Below, piece by piece: positions 43,200-52,636 of a stretch of 64,000 bases of DNA. Every line of letters begins with the position of its first letter. The stretch's first letter is position 1. The DNA is from Sphingobacterium chuzhouense. GTDB lineage: Bacteria > Bacteroidota > Bacteroidia > Sphingobacteriales > Sphingobacteriaceae. The notes beneath the pieces were generated by a model. That model was not told where the DNA came from. It saw only the letters and a program-made list of their open reading frames with translations, and did not search any database. The stretch spans positions 310,001-374,000 of the forward strand of contig NZ_JACNYL010000002.1 in the NCBI RefSeq assembly GCF_014692525.1, in the 5' to 3' direction. The translations under genes and the position numbers were made by a program.

Positions 43200-44482
43200 C
43201 CCTGCCCATGAATAGGCGCCTCAGTTGGCTCGTCTAGAACAGATGGGGATGTGTTCTTCATTTTAGCCTTAACAAGCTGATCCACCCTATACATGAGTAA
43301 TATGGAAACCAATGATATGGCAACCACTGCGTAACCGACCAGATCGTAATGTTCCAGCGGACTGAATTTATTTTGCTGATAAACAATAAGCCCAGCGATT
43401 GTGGCGGCAATTCCTCCAGCTATTTGCTGTAATGACGCATTAATGCTCATAAATGCACCACGATCTTGCATATCTGGAACGGCTGATATCAGTGCCGACG
43501 ACGGAACCATTCGGCTCATAATTCCCATCATCATGCAAATATTGATAACCAATACCCACATAAAAGGAGTTGTAGAGAGGTTGGTATAAATAACACAAAT
43601 AAGCATCAGCCAAATCGTCGCGACTGCAAATAGCTTATATTTATTCACTCTATCGCTCATTTTGCCTATGAATGGCATAATAAGAAGTGAACTTACACCC
43701 GATGCCATAAATAAAAAAGGTAATTGTTCATTACTTATTCCCAGATTATTTACGGCGAATACTGTTCCGTAAGGCATCATCATAAAACCACCTACAGACA
43801 ACACCGCGGTCGTTAAAAAGCCGACGCGATACGGCTTCTTCTTTAACGTTTGTACTAAATGACTAATAGCCTTTTTCTGTACTTCCATCCCTAAATGGGC
43901 ATCTACTGGCTTTAACCGCAAGACAATAACAATCGCAATGAGTACCGCCAATCCAGCTATAAATAAAAAAGGAGCTTCCCAGCCCATTTTATTCGCGATA
44001 TAAAGTCCGATAGGAATACCTAAAACCTGACTAGCACCAAAGCCCATCTGAACAAACCCCATTACTCGCCCCCTCTTTTCCAAAGCAAACAGATCCGTAA
44101 TAATGGCCATGGAGATAGAACCTATAACACCGCCAAACAAACCCGTTATAATTCTTGCCGCGACCAGCGTATAAAATGTATGCGCAATACCACAAAAGAT
44201 TGTACCGATAATAAAGCCAGTATAAAAAAACAACAAAAGCTTCTTCCGGTCATACTTGTCTGCAAAACCAGCCGTTAAAAGTCCGGAGACACCCGCACTG
44301 AAAGCATATGCGGATACTACGATACCAAACGATGAGGCATGCATATCCATAGATTTAATAAGTAGGTCGCCTAAAGGTGACATCACCATAAAATCCAAAA
44401 TAACCGTAAACTGACTGATGGCTAAGATGAAAATTACAAATTTTTCGTATCCTGTAAAAGGTAGATTTATTTTTGTCTGCAT
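43196..44482 (-). CDS. MFS transporter
   Basis: A 428-residue major-facilitator carrier with twelve hydrophobic segments. Motif A appears as GFADKYDRKKLLLF between helices 2 and 3, repeated as GKMSDRVNKYKLF in the second half. The DFMVMSPLGDLL start and helix 4-5 region resemble the drug:H+ antiporter / arabinose efflux group, which is a loose assignment. The ATG giving MQTKINL is chosen because a full promoter lies upstream of it and downstream of the longer start. Confidence 0.9.
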   Translation of the reverse strand: MQTKINLPFTGYEKFVIFILAISQFTVILDFMVMSPLGDLLIKSMDMHASSFGIVVSAYAFSAGVSGLLTAGFADKYDRKKLLLFFYTGFIIGTIFCGIAHTFYTLVAARIITGLFGGVIGSISMAIITDLFALEKRGRVMGFVQMGFGASQVLGIPIGLYIANKMGWEAPFLFIAGLAVLIAIVIVLRLKPVDAHLGMEVQKKAISHLVQTLKKKPYRVGFLTTAVLSVGGFMMMPYGTVFAVNNLGISNEQLPFLFMASGVSSLLIMPFIGKMSDRVNKYKLFAVATIWLMLICVIYTNLSTTPFMWVLVINICMMMGIMSRMVPSSALISAVPDMQDRGAFMSINASLQQIAGGIAATIAGLIVYQQNKFSPLEHYDLVGYAVVAISLVSILLMYRVDQLVKAKMKNTSPSVLDEPTEAPIHGQG

Positions 44483-44509
44483 AAATTTATGAGATCTTAT
44501 TTCGCCAGA

Positions 44510-44538
44510 CAAAGATAGCTTTTTGTATTACAAACAAA
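44510..44538 (-). promoter_or_regulatory. promoter of MFS transporter gene
   Basis: On the minus strand TTTG and TATCTTTG are separated by 17 bases, giving a leader of about 22 bases before the ATG at 44482. Confidence 0.65.
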
Positions 44539-44599
44539 ACAAAATATAAGTAACCATCGTTTAGTTACAATAGGAATGTATCCTGAAAACCTCCATGAT

Positions 44600-45487
44600 A
44601 TGAAAACCATAAAAAAAGAAGAACTTGATCCTAAGGTATTTGAACTCTACAATGACTATGCACACAATCGCCTTAACCGGCGCGAGTTTATGCAAAAGCT
44701 GTCCTTATATGCAGTAGGCGGATTGACTGTATCTTCTTTAATGAGTTTTTTAACCCCTGATTATAAAAATGCTGTTCAGATAAAAGCCAACGACCCGCGA
44801 TTAGAATCGCAATATATAACCTATCAGTCATCCAAAGGAGGTGGAGCTATCAAAGGATTACTATCTATACCTCAAAGCACTACGGAAAAACTCGGAGGTA
44901 TTGTGGTTGTCCATGAAAACAGAGGGTTAAATCCACATATAGAAGATGTTGCCCGGCGTGCAGCTTTAGCTGGTTTCGTTAGCTTGGCTCCAGATGCGTT
45001 ATCACCATTAGGGGGATACCCCGGAAACGACGACGATGGTCGCGCGTTACAGCAAAAACGCAATCGCGATGACATGCTGGAAGATTTTATCGCTGCTTTT
45101 GATTATCTGAAAAAGCATCCACTATGCAACGGAAAAGTTGGTGTTGTAGGTTTCTGTTTTGGTGGTTGGATTTCTAATATGATGGCTGCTCGTATATCAA
45201 CCTTGTCGGCAGCGGTACCTTTTTACGGTGGTCAAGCTCCTTTGGAAGAGGTTCCAAACATAAATTCACCTCTTTTGTTACAATTCGCAGAATCAGACGA
45301 GAATGTAAATAAGGGTTGGCCAGCTTATGAAGAAGCGCTAAAAGCTCATAAAAAAGAATATACCGCTCATTTTTATCCAAAGACACATCATGGATTTCAC
45401 AATGACACTACGCCACGGTACGACAAAGAGGCAGCAGATCTAGCTTGGAAAAGAACAATTGATTTTTTTAATCAAAAGTTGAAATAG
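44600..45487 (+). CDS. dienelactone hydrolase family protein, exported
   Basis: A 295-residue alpha/beta hydrolase. Residues 28-55 hold a twin-arginine-like element, NRREFMQKLSLYAVGG, with a following hydrophobic stretch, suggesting Tat export or an anchor. The dienelactone hydrolase core has GIVVVHENRGLNPHIEDVARR, the nucleophile loop VGFCFGGW with Cys, and a catalytic Asp/His pair in QFAESDENVN and THHGFHNDT. An ATG eight codons earlier is also possible. It resembles YghX-type proteins, with no defined substrate. It is divergent from the MFS gene. Confidence 0.88.
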   Translation: MKTIKKEELDPKVFELYNDYAHNRLNRREFMQKLSLYAVGGLTVSSLMSFLTPDYKNAVQIKANDPRLESQYITYQSSKGGGAIKGLLSIPQSTTEKLGGIVVVHENRGLNPHIEDVARRAALAGFVSLAPDALSPLGGYPGNDDDGRALQQKRNRDDMLEDFIAAFDYLKKHPLCNGKVGVVGFCFGGWISNMMAARISTLSAAVPFYGGQAPLEEVPNINSPLLLQFAESDENVNKGWPAYEEALKAHKKEYTAHFYPKTHHGFHNDTTPRYDKEAADLAWKRTIDFFNQKLK

Positions 45488-45501
45488 AATATCGATATAC
45501 A

Positions 45502-46482
45502 TTAATCTTCCTTTTCCAGTTCCTCAAACATACGGCGGTCTTCCGCGGCACCTACCGTATCACCTAGACGATCTTTCATATCCGCACGATAGGCATATAG
45601 ATCAGAGTAATAAGGATTTAGCACTATTGCCTTTGAGTAATCCTGTAGTGCGGCTTCCCAATTTTCCATTTTCTCAAAAAGATCGGCGCGTAGTGCGTAC
45701 ACATAAAAATCCTCGGGAAGCAAGCTTACCAATTTATTAAAATCAAACAAAGCCTCATTATAGTATTTTAAATCAACTAAAAAGCCCCCTCGCTCTTCAT
45801 AAATCACGCCGATTTCTGGCTGAATCTCCACGGCTTTATCAAAATCCTCTCTTGCTTTTTTATGTTCCCGAATCGCTTTAAACAATTTAGCACGAAATAG
45901 ATATGCTTGAAAATGTATTGGATTCTTGGTTATCGCCTGGTTCAGATCAGATAAAGCTTTGTTGTATCTTAACAACCGTAGATGTAAAGCACCACGATAT
46001 ACGAGCACATCTACGTCCTCCGTATATTTTTCGTTGGCGTATGCATACAATTTTAGCGCATGTTCATAATCAAATTGCTGTGTCGTTTCCAACGCATCGG
46101 ATAATAGTTGTTTCAGTTCGACACCTCCCTCCAAAGGGGTCACTTCCGCTGGTCTATTCTCCACCCATTCCAAAAAAGCTTGGTAATTAAAATCTAAATT
46201 TTTAGCTACTTGATAGTCGTAAAAAGCCCCCTCTTCGTCGCCCAAAGCCATATTTAGGATAGATCGACAAGCATAAAAAAAAGGTTGGTCAGCAAACTGT
46301 TGTATTGCTGCTGTATACTGTTCTAACGCTATTTCCAGCTGCCCATTTCGATAAGAGGCAAAAGCCTCTCTAGCTCGGGCCAATGCCGGGTCGTCGACCG
46401 CCATCTCTACGGGTTCTAAAAAAGTTAAAGGAAAAAGCTGGGCACTTGCCAGAAGAAAGTATCGGTTGTTTTTTAAAGACAT
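45502..46482 (-). CDS. tetratricopeptide-repeat protein
   Basis: A 326-residue protein built almost entirely of TPR units, for example LARAREAFASYRNGQLEIAL, AQLEQYTAAIQ-like helices, DVLVYRGALHLRLLRYNKAL, FQAYLFRAKLFKAIREHKKA and FYVYALRADLFEKMENWEAA. About seven repeats are visible. No signal peptide is seen, so it should be a cytoplasmic scaffold. It follows the NlpC/P60 gene by 15 bases on the same strand. Confidence 0.85.
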   Translation of the reverse strand: MSLKNNRYFLLASAQLFPLTFLEPVEMAVDDPALARAREAFASYRNGQLEIALEQYTAAIQQFADQPFFYACRSILNMALGDEEGAFYDYQVAKNLDFNYQAFLEWVENRPAEVTPLEGGVELKQLLSDALETTQQFDYEHALKLYAYANEKYTEDVDVLVYRGALHLRLLRYNKALSDLNQAITKNPIHFQAYLFRAKLFKAIREHKKAREDFDKAVEIQPEIGVIYEERGGFLVDLKYYNEALFDFNKLVSLLPEDFYVYALRADLFEKMENWEAALQDYSKAIVLNPYYSDLYAYRADMKDRLGDTVGAAEDRRMFEELEKED

Positions 46483-46497
46483 GATCAAAAATAGTAA

Positions 46498-47268
46498 TTA
46501 CCAGAATCTTTTCACAATGCGAAGCTTATGGGTATATCGGTTTTGTTCTTTGTTAAAGATACCCTCCGAATCCATTTTATCTATACATACCTTTGCAGAA
46601 GCGTGGAAGATCGTTTCTGCATCCACCATGATACCCACATGTGTGATACGTCCTTCCTCATTATCAAAGAAAGCAAGGTCTCCAGACTTAATTTCAGATA
46701 GAAAATCGACGGCTTTTCCTTTTTCGGCTTGCTGGTAAGCGTCACGTGGCAACTGTATTCCAAAATGCATATATATGCTTTGGCTAAGTCCAGAGCAATC
46801 GATACCTACGTGGCTGCGTCCACCCCAGAGATAAGGACTGTTATGATAATAATCTATCAATTTAGGGAATTCCGTTTCAAAGTCTGTCGTGTTTGGGCTT
46901 CGTAAATGTCCTTCAATCTGATATGGAAAACCAGCATATTGCTGTTGTAAAAGTTGTTCAGGAATCTTTGTCCCTGCAATTAAATCAACTTTTCCATCGC
47001 CTGAGAAAGCCGTTGCACCTACAATATCCACAACAAGGCAATTATCTTCCGAGGTAGCTATAAAATTATTTTCCGGTAAACATACAAACTGCCCGCGTTG
47101 TAACCAACCTTCATAATCAATATCGAACATACGGATGTACACCCATTCCTTTTCTTCCTGAAGTATTTCAAATTGCTCCGCAAAAAATACTTGACTCACC
47201 ATCTCACTACGATGTGTATTAGCCGCTCTTAACGGGATTATCGATAAATTACAGAGACCTATGTTCAT
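46498..47268 (-). CDS. NlpC/P60 family C40 peptidase with SH3-type domain
   Basis: A 256-residue cell-wall hydrolase family protein. The N-terminal half (about 1-70) reads as a bacterial SH3 domain (IIPLRAANTHRSEMVSQVFF, VYIRMFDIDYEGWLQRGQFV). The NlpC/P60 domain has the nucleophile in GIDCSGLSQS (Cys158) and the His in GRITHVGIMV (His210), with a third polar residue near FHASAKV. It should cut gamma-D-Glu to diamino acid bonds in peptidoglycan peptides. No signal peptide is visible, so it may act on recycled muropeptides in the cytoplasm, like YkfC-type enzymes. Confidence 0.92.
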   Translation of the reverse strand: MNIGLCNLSIIPLRAANTHRSEMVSQVFFAEQFEILQEEKEWVYIRMFDIDYEGWLQRGQFVCLPENNFIATSEDNCLVVDIVGATAFSGDGKVDLIAGTKIPEQLLQQQYAGFPYQIEGHLRSPNTTDFETEFPKLIDYYHNSPYLWGGRSHVGIDCSGLSQSIYMHFGIQLPRDAYQQAEKGKAVDFLSEIKSGDLAFFDNEEGRITHVGIMVDAETIFHASAKVCIDKMDSEGIFNKEQNRYTHKLRIVKRFW

Positions 47269-47352
47269 ATGAGTTGATTTTTATGAAAACAAATACCACA
47301 GCAACGCTGTTTTGTACATACGAATATATCACTTTTTATATAGCCACAAAAG

Positions 47353-47820
47353 ATGAGCAGTCACAGATTTAATCGCATACTTTTAGCCGTAGACGATACA
47401 CCGTGTACCGTTAAGGCAATTGACTACGCAAAAGATCTAGTTCGGGAGTTTCGTTCGTCGCTTGCGTTGGTCACTGTTGTTCCTCCTACTTCGCCTGCCA
47501 ACTATGGCGCAGATCCGCTATTAGGACAACAACCCATCGTGGTACCGGAAGTTTCGGAAATACAACAAGAATCTGCCCAACGATTCTTGGAAAGTATAGG
47601 AGCTGATTTCGAGGGAGCGCAGGACGTCTTTTTATTTAACAAAGTAGGCAATGTTCGGGACGAAATTCTAAGTACAGCTACCGAATGGACAGCAGATCTT
47701 ATTATTATGGGATCTAATGGACGTACCGGTTTTGAACACTTTATCTCGGGTAGTGTATCGGAATCGGTTATCCGAAAAGCGAGTTGCCCGGTACTGGTTA
47801 TCCCCGGTAAATGCGACTGA
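47353..47820 (+). CDS. universal stress protein (UspA family)
   Basis: A 155-residue single-domain UspA. The N-terminal strand is RILLAVDDTPCTVKAIDYA. The ATP-binding motif appears as IIMGSNGRTGFEHFISGSVS, matching G-2X-G-9X-G-S, and is followed by VIRKASCPVLVIPG. It should bind ATP and take part in stress survival. It converges on the AraC gene with 13 bases between the stops. Confidence 0.95.
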   Translation: MSSHRFNRILLAVDDTPCTVKAIDYAKDLVREFRSSLALVTVVPPTSPANYGADPLLGQQPIVVPEVSEIQQESAQRFLESIGADFEGAQDVFLFNKVGNVRDEILSTATEWTADLIIMGSNGRTGFEHFISGSVSESVIRKASCPVLVIPGKCD

Positions 47821-47833
47821 TATGGTTACGGTA

Positions 47834-48727
47834 TTAAGATTGCGTAGTTATAATACAATATCGCTCCCGGTAATTTTGTGGTGATAGTCCGGTTTTCTCT
47901 TTGAATAACTTGGAAAAGTAAAAACAGGAATCGAATCCCAATTCATAAGCCACTTCTTTTATGAGCACATTAGGATTGTTTAACAATCGTTTTGCTTTTT
48001 CGATTTTCAGTTGAATAAGGTACTGTCCCGGTGAAATGCCGGTGTATTTCTTGAATGTTCTACGAAATAGTGAATAACTCACCCCTAATTCTGCAGACAC
48101 CTGTTCCGCAGTAAGCGAGGTATGGGTATTCTCGCGCAAAATGACTTGAGCCTTGCTAACTAATTGTTTAGCACCAGTATATTGCCACGCATTTTCCTTG
48201 GAAATGGCGTAGACATTTCCCAATAGGTGAAGGATTTCTCCAGAAATCAAAGGTTGATAACCGCTATTTTCGGTTTTCGTCCGCGCGGCAATGTCTTCAA
48301 AGAACCCAACGATTTCCTGTCTGAATCCAATTTGGATGATGGGATCCTTACGGCTGAAGAATTTATGTTCTACTAACTGATCAGCTATAGGCCCCTTGAA
48401 GCCAACCCAGTGTTCGTTCCATCCTGTTTCCTCATCTGGTTTATAGCGATGCCACTCATTAGGGAAGAGCAGGATAATGGATCCGGCTTCGATTTTCTGC
48501 ATACCCGCACTCTTAGATTCAAAAATACCTTCACCACCTGTAATATAAATTAATTGATATTCGCTCAATATTCGGCCGTTTTGCCAACTGAAGTGATACG
48601 ATGAAGGATGTGTTATACTTGGATAAGGTGTTGTACCTGGAATCGTTCCGAATCCAGTATCCAATGTGCAAAGCCCCCATTTTTCGTCCTCTGCACTTAT
48701 CGGTAGGTATTTACAATAGTTCTTCAT
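47834..48727 (-). CDS. AraC-family transcriptional regulator
   Basis: A 297-residue regulator with an N-terminal cupin-like sensor domain (about 20-160, including YQLIYITGGEGIFES and LLFPNEWHRYKPD) and a C-terminal double helix-turn-helix (about 195-293: LTAEQVSAELGVSYSLFRRT, ISPGQYLIQLKIEKAKRLL, VAYELGFDSCFYFSKLFKE). The PF12833 end motif is intact. It is divergent from the arabinose-isomerase-like gene, which makes a sugar effector and that target likely (inference). Confidence 0.92.
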   Translation of the reverse strand: MKNYCKYLPISAEDEKWGLCTLDTGFGTIPGTTPYPSITHPSSYHFSWQNGRILSEYQLIYITGGEGIFESKSAGMQKIEAGSIILLFPNEWHRYKPDEETGWNEHWVGFKGPIADQLVEHKFFSRKDPIIQIGFRQEIVGFFEDIAARTKTENSGYQPLISGEILHLLGNVYAISKENAWQYTGAKQLVSKAQVILRENTHTSLTAEQVSAELGVSYSLFRRTFKKYTGISPGQYLIQLKIEKAKRLLNNPNVLIKEVAYELGFDSCFYFSKLFKEKTGLSPQNYRERYCIITTQS

Positions 48728-48867
48728 TGGCGTATACTTCTAGCTGATCCAAAATTTATATCAACAATATCAGTTTGTGTATGGATGACCAAGTTAGTAA
48801 AAAATAATTTAGCAATCTAAATAGTTACAGGGTGAATCCCTGATTATAAACAAATTAAATCATAATT

Positions 48868-50307
48868 GTGTTCACAAAATTAAAAATAGGGCTATTCGGT
48901 GTCGGCTTAGACGTCTACTGGAACCAGTTTGAAGGACTGAAAAAACGTCTGATATCTCATTTGAATCAGGTACATACACTGTTATCCTCCGACGATATAG
49001 AGATCGTGAATTTAGGATTAATTGACACGGTTGGTAAAGCCATGGATGCTGGTCATCGCTTCCGGCAGGCCGATGTAGATATGATCTTATTGTACGCCTC
49101 TACATATGCCTTATCCGCTACGGTGCTTCCCGTAGTCCAACGCGCTAAAGTACCCGTAATTATACTGAACCTCTCTCCTAAGGCGGCTGTCGATTATGCA
49201 TCCTTTAATGCGTTGAAAGATCGCCATGAAATGACAGGAGAATGGTTGACATACTGTGCCGCATGTCCCGTGCCAGAAGTAGCCAACGTTTTCAGAAGAG
49301 CGGGGATATCATATTATCAAGTTACCGGTATATTAGACCCTAGTGACAGCTGTTGGCAGGAAATAGCAGATTGGATAACGGCTGCAAAAGTAGCTCACAT
49401 ATTGGCACATAACCGCTTGGGAGCCATGGGTACATACTATTCTGGGATGTTAGATATTTATACTGATCTTACTCGCCAGATAGCCACATTCGGTGGCCAC
49501 ATCGAATTGTTAGAGGTTGATGAATTGTCAGCATTACGACGAGAAGTATCGTCATCAGAGATTAATAAACGGGTTATTGAATTTTCCCATGCATTTGACG
49601 TAGAACCGGATTGTGATACAAAAGAATTGGAAGATGCTGCTCGCACATCTGTTGCTTTAGATAGAATGATAGCCAAATACGAACTTGGTGCATTAGCTTA
49701 CTATTATAAAGGTACGGGTAGCGCCGAAAATAAAGACACTATGCGTTCCATCATCTTAGGCAGTACATATTTAACTGCAAAAGGTGTGCCTGTGGCTGGG
49801 GAATACGAGATAAAAAATGCACAGGCAATGAAAATCTTAGATAGCTTTGGAGCGGGAGGCTCGTTTTCGGAGTACTATGCGTTGGACTTCAACGATGACG
49901 TTGTATTAATGGGACATGACGGACCCGGACATTACCAAATTGCTGAAGGAAAAATCAAGGTTAAGCCATTAGTGGCATACCACGGCAAAGTAGGAAATGG
50001 ACTATCGATTGAGATGTCGGTAAAACATGGACCTGTAACCTTTTTATCCGTTGTGGAAGACCCTGATGGTAAATTATTCTTTTTAGTAGCCGAGGGAACG
50101 TCTGTACTCGGACCAATTTTGGAAATCGGAAATACAAATAGTAGGTACCGCTTTCCAATAAACATCCGGCAATTTGTGGAAGAATGGAATCGGCATGGCC
50201 CAGCTCATCATTGTGCTATTGGTGTGGGGCATCTCGCTAGTAAGATTGAAAAACTAGGAAAATTAATCGGTATAGAAACCATAAAAGTATGTTCCGATAA
50301 AGAATAA
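48868..50307 (+). CDS. L-arabinose/L-fucose isomerase family protein
   Basis: A 479-residue sugar isomerase-like protein with the FucI/AraA fold. The metal-binding and catalytic set expected from AraA is visible: Glu in AGEYEIKNA, Glu in GSFSEYYALDF, His in MGHDGPGH and His in GPAHHCAIGVGH. The N-terminal half (KIGLFGVGLDVYWNQFEGL) is the sugar-phosphate-style Rossmann domain. Start codon is GTG. Members of this side branch are annotated as arabinose isomerase, but substrates are mostly untested. It lies between a divergent AraC regulator and a metallophosphoesterase lipoprotein, without sugar kinase or epimerase genes, so a classical araBAD role is doubtful. Confidence 0.85.
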   Translation: MFTKLKIGLFGVGLDVYWNQFEGLKKRLISHLNQVHTLLSSDDIEIVNLGLIDTVGKAMDAGHRFRQADVDMILLYASTYALSATVLPVVQRAKVPVIILNLSPKAAVDYASFNALKDRHEMTGEWLTYCAACPVPEVANVFRRAGISYYQVTGILDPSDSCWQEIADWITAAKVAHILAHNRLGAMGTYYSGMLDIYTDLTRQIATFGGHIELLEVDELSALRREVSSSEINKRVIEFSHAFDVEPDCDTKELEDAARTSVALDRMIAKYELGALAYYYKGTGSAENKDTMRSIILGSTYLTAKGVPVAGEYEIKNAQAMKILDSFGAGGSFSEYYALDFNDDVVLMGHDGPGHYQIAEGKIKVKPLVAYHGKVGNGLSIEMSVKHGPVTFLSVVEDPDGKLFFLVAEGTSVLGPILEIGNTNSRYRFPINIRQFVEEWNRHGPAHHCAIGVGHLASKIEKLGKLIGIETIKVCSDKE

Positions 50308-50458
50308 ATTCGCCAAATAAATCTAAAGTATCGAGAATCATGAGATATGTGCTTTTTTATAAAAAAAGTCGGGGCTTATTGATCCAGTTCGTATATTATG
50401 GAGTGAGAAACAGTGAAATGGCCCTATATTAAAATGTAAAATTAATTAAATAAGAGAT

Positions 50459-51451
50459 ATGAAATCGTTTATAAATAATACGTTGTATTTTAAACTCCTT
50501 GCACTAACCATTCTATTGTCTTCTTGTGCAACAAAGCGATCTTTTAATTTGGTACTATTGCCGGATACGCAAAATTACTCACAAAAATTTCCCGAAATAT
50601 TTGAAAAACAAACGAAATGGATTGCCGAGCGTTCCAATGAAATTACATTTGTGCTTCACTTGGGAGACATCACTAATAACAACAACAAAGAACAATGGGA
50701 AAATGCTTCCAAAGCTATGAATATCCTAGAGGGCAAGCTGCCGTACGCCGTTGTGACAGGCAACCATGATATAGGTAAGAATGGCAGAACTGATGTACGC
50801 GATACCGACTTGTTTAATCAGTATTTTAGTTACGGGAAGCACAGCAAAATGAACGGCTTCAAAGGGGCGTATGAGGAGGGAAAAATGGATAACACCTGGC
50901 ACGAATTTAAAGCAGGCGGCCATAAATGGTTGATTTTATCACTGGAATTCGGCCCGCGTAATAAGGTATTGGCGTGGGCATCAGAGATTGTCAAAGCTCA
51001 TCCTAAGCATAAAATCATTATCCAAACACACGCCTATATGTACTCTGACGAAACACGGATGAGTAGTGAACGTGGGCATCGTTGGCTGGCACAATCAACC
51101 GGACTTGCGGCAGACACCAGATCAGAAGCACCCAATGATGGGGAGCAGATATGGGAAAAATTAGTATCGCTTTATCCAAATGTGATGATGGTCGTTTCCG
51201 GACATGTATTAAATGATGGTGTTGGAACGTTAATAAGTCAAGGAAAGCATGGAAATACCGTATATCAAATGCTATCAAATTACCAAACAGGAGTACACGG
51301 ATCCGAAAACGGAGGCAATGGTTTTCTACGTATCCTAAACTTTGACATACCTAAAAGAACCATCATCGTGAAAACCTATTCTCCAGTGACCGATACTTTC
51401 AAACAAGAAACTGATCAAGATTTTATTTTTGAAAATGTAGATTTCAATTAG
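50459..51451 (+). CDS. metallophosphoesterase lipoprotein
   Basis: A 330-residue exported phosphoesterase. The signal ends with lipobox LLSSC (near residue 23). The calcineurin-like core shows LLPDTQNYS, FVLHLGDITNNN, VVTGNHDIG, IIQTHAYM and VVSGHVLNDG, supplying the two-metal ligand set. Relatives include secreted nucleotidases and phosphodiesterases; the substrate is unknown. It follows the isomerase-like gene by 151 bases on the same strand. No promoter was recognised in that gap. Confidence 0.9.
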   Translation: MKSFINNTLYFKLLALTILLSSCATKRSFNLVLLPDTQNYSQKFPEIFEKQTKWIAERSNEITFVLHLGDITNNNNKEQWENASKAMNILEGKLPYAVVTGNHDIGKNGRTDVRDTDLFNQYFSYGKHSKMNGFKGAYEEGKMDNTWHEFKAGGHKWLILSLEFGPRNKVLAWASEIVKAHPKHKIIIQTHAYMYSDETRMSSERGHRWLAQSTGLAADTRSEAPNDGEQIWEKLVSLYPNVMMVVSGHVLNDGVGTLISQGKHGNTVYQMLSNYQTGVHGSENGGNGFLRILNFDIPKRTIIVKTYSPVTDTFKQETDQDFIFENVDFN

Positions 51452-51462
51452 AAATAATCGGG

Positions 51463-52635
51463 TTATTTTTTTCTAAGTCGGACGGCAAACATGCTGTCCG
51501 ATTTTCTATTGTAACCTTTAATTATACCACCCTCTTCCATGAATAAACCATGCTCTTCCTCTATATAACGAACAATCTGTTCATTTTCTGCTTCAAATAC
51601 CGAACAGGTGATATACATTAATAATCCCTGAGGTTTAAGGTAACGGACAGCAGTGTCAACGATTTGGCGTTGAAGGGCAACAAAGCGTTGTATACTTTCT
51701 TCATCAAACTGACTGAGCATCTCGGGTGTACGTCGCCAAGTTCCCGAACCAGAGCAAGGTGCATCTACTAATATACCATCAAAAGCTTCTCCATCCATCA
51801 AATGATTGATATCTTGCGTTAAATCCAGCACTTTTTTCCGATACTTTTTAATCTTTGCTTTATCAAAGCGTTCATCCAGATTGCGAAGTATACTTAGCCG
51901 TATGTCTGACACCAACAAGTCAATAGATGGATAACGGTCTAATAAAAGAAGAGATTTTCCGCCGGAACCAGCACATGCATCCCACCATTTTTCTCCCGCT
52001 TTTAAAGAAAGAGCCTCTAAGCTTTGTTGTGAGGATAAATCCTGAACTTCATATAACCCTTCTATCTTCCTTATATTCTGTAGTTTAGTTCCATTTGGCA
52101 AACGATAGGCATTTCCAAAAACTCGTTCAAAAGAAATTCCGTGTCCGGCAAGCTCCCGTTCCACAATAGCTTTATTATTTTGCGGTACACGAATGAATAA
52201 ATCGGGTTGTACCAAGTGGCTTGCTACGAATTTTCCTTTATCAATTGCTGGTGACAAGTAGGACGTAAAAGGAAAAAGATGATCCACCACATTGTAACCG
52301 TGTGTCTCCAAAAAAAGTATCTTTTCCTCTAAAGACGCAGCAGTATTGAAAATCCAATTCGGTTGGTAAAGCTCAACAACAGCACTTTGCGTTTCACACA
52401 AAAATTCGGCAATTACAAGACGGTCAACGGAAGGTAAATCTATCACAGAACGTCCTAATCGGAAAAAATTATAGCATAAACGAGAAGTCATCCGTCTATC
52501 GGATGACCCCATTTGTTTGTTTTCTTTAAAAAATCGAGTAAGAAACCGAGCAAAGGGTTCTGTATTATCATAAGCATCTATTGCGCGTTGAAAATTGCGC
52601 AACTGCTGTTCGACTCTACGTGGGTTAACTCCCAT
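51463..52635 (-). CDS. RsmB/NOP-family RNA (cytosine-5) methyltransferase
   Basis: A 390-residue RNA m5C methyltransferase. Motif I region is WWDACAGSGGKSLLLLD, motif IV is VDAPCSGSGTWRRTPEM with one catalytic Cys, and motif VI is YITCSVFEAENEQ with the nucleophile Cys. The N-terminal 150 residues form a NusB-like or substrate-recognition region. It probably methylates 16S rRNA like RsmB, though the family has several targets. It starts one base after the lipoprotein stop codon, as part of the guaA operon. Confidence 0.9.
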   Translation of the reverse strand: MGVNPRRVEQQLRNFQRAIDAYDNTEPFARFLTRFFKENKQMGSSDRRMTSRLCYNFFRLGRSVIDLPSVDRLVIAEFLCETQSAVVELYQPNWIFNTAASLEEKILFLETHGYNVVDHLFPFTSYLSPAIDKGKFVASHLVQPDLFIRVPQNNKAIVERELAGHGISFERVFGNAYRLPNGTKLQNIRKIEGLYEVQDLSSQQSLEALSLKAGEKWWDACAGSGGKSLLLLDRYPSIDLLVSDIRLSILRNLDERFDKAKIKKYRKKVLDLTQDINHLMDGEAFDGILVDAPCSGSGTWRRTPEMLSQFDEESIQRFVALQRQIVDTAVRYLKPQGLLMYITCSVFEAENEQIVRYIEEEHGLFMEEGGIIKGYNRKSDSMFAVRLRKK

Positions 52636-52636
52636 A

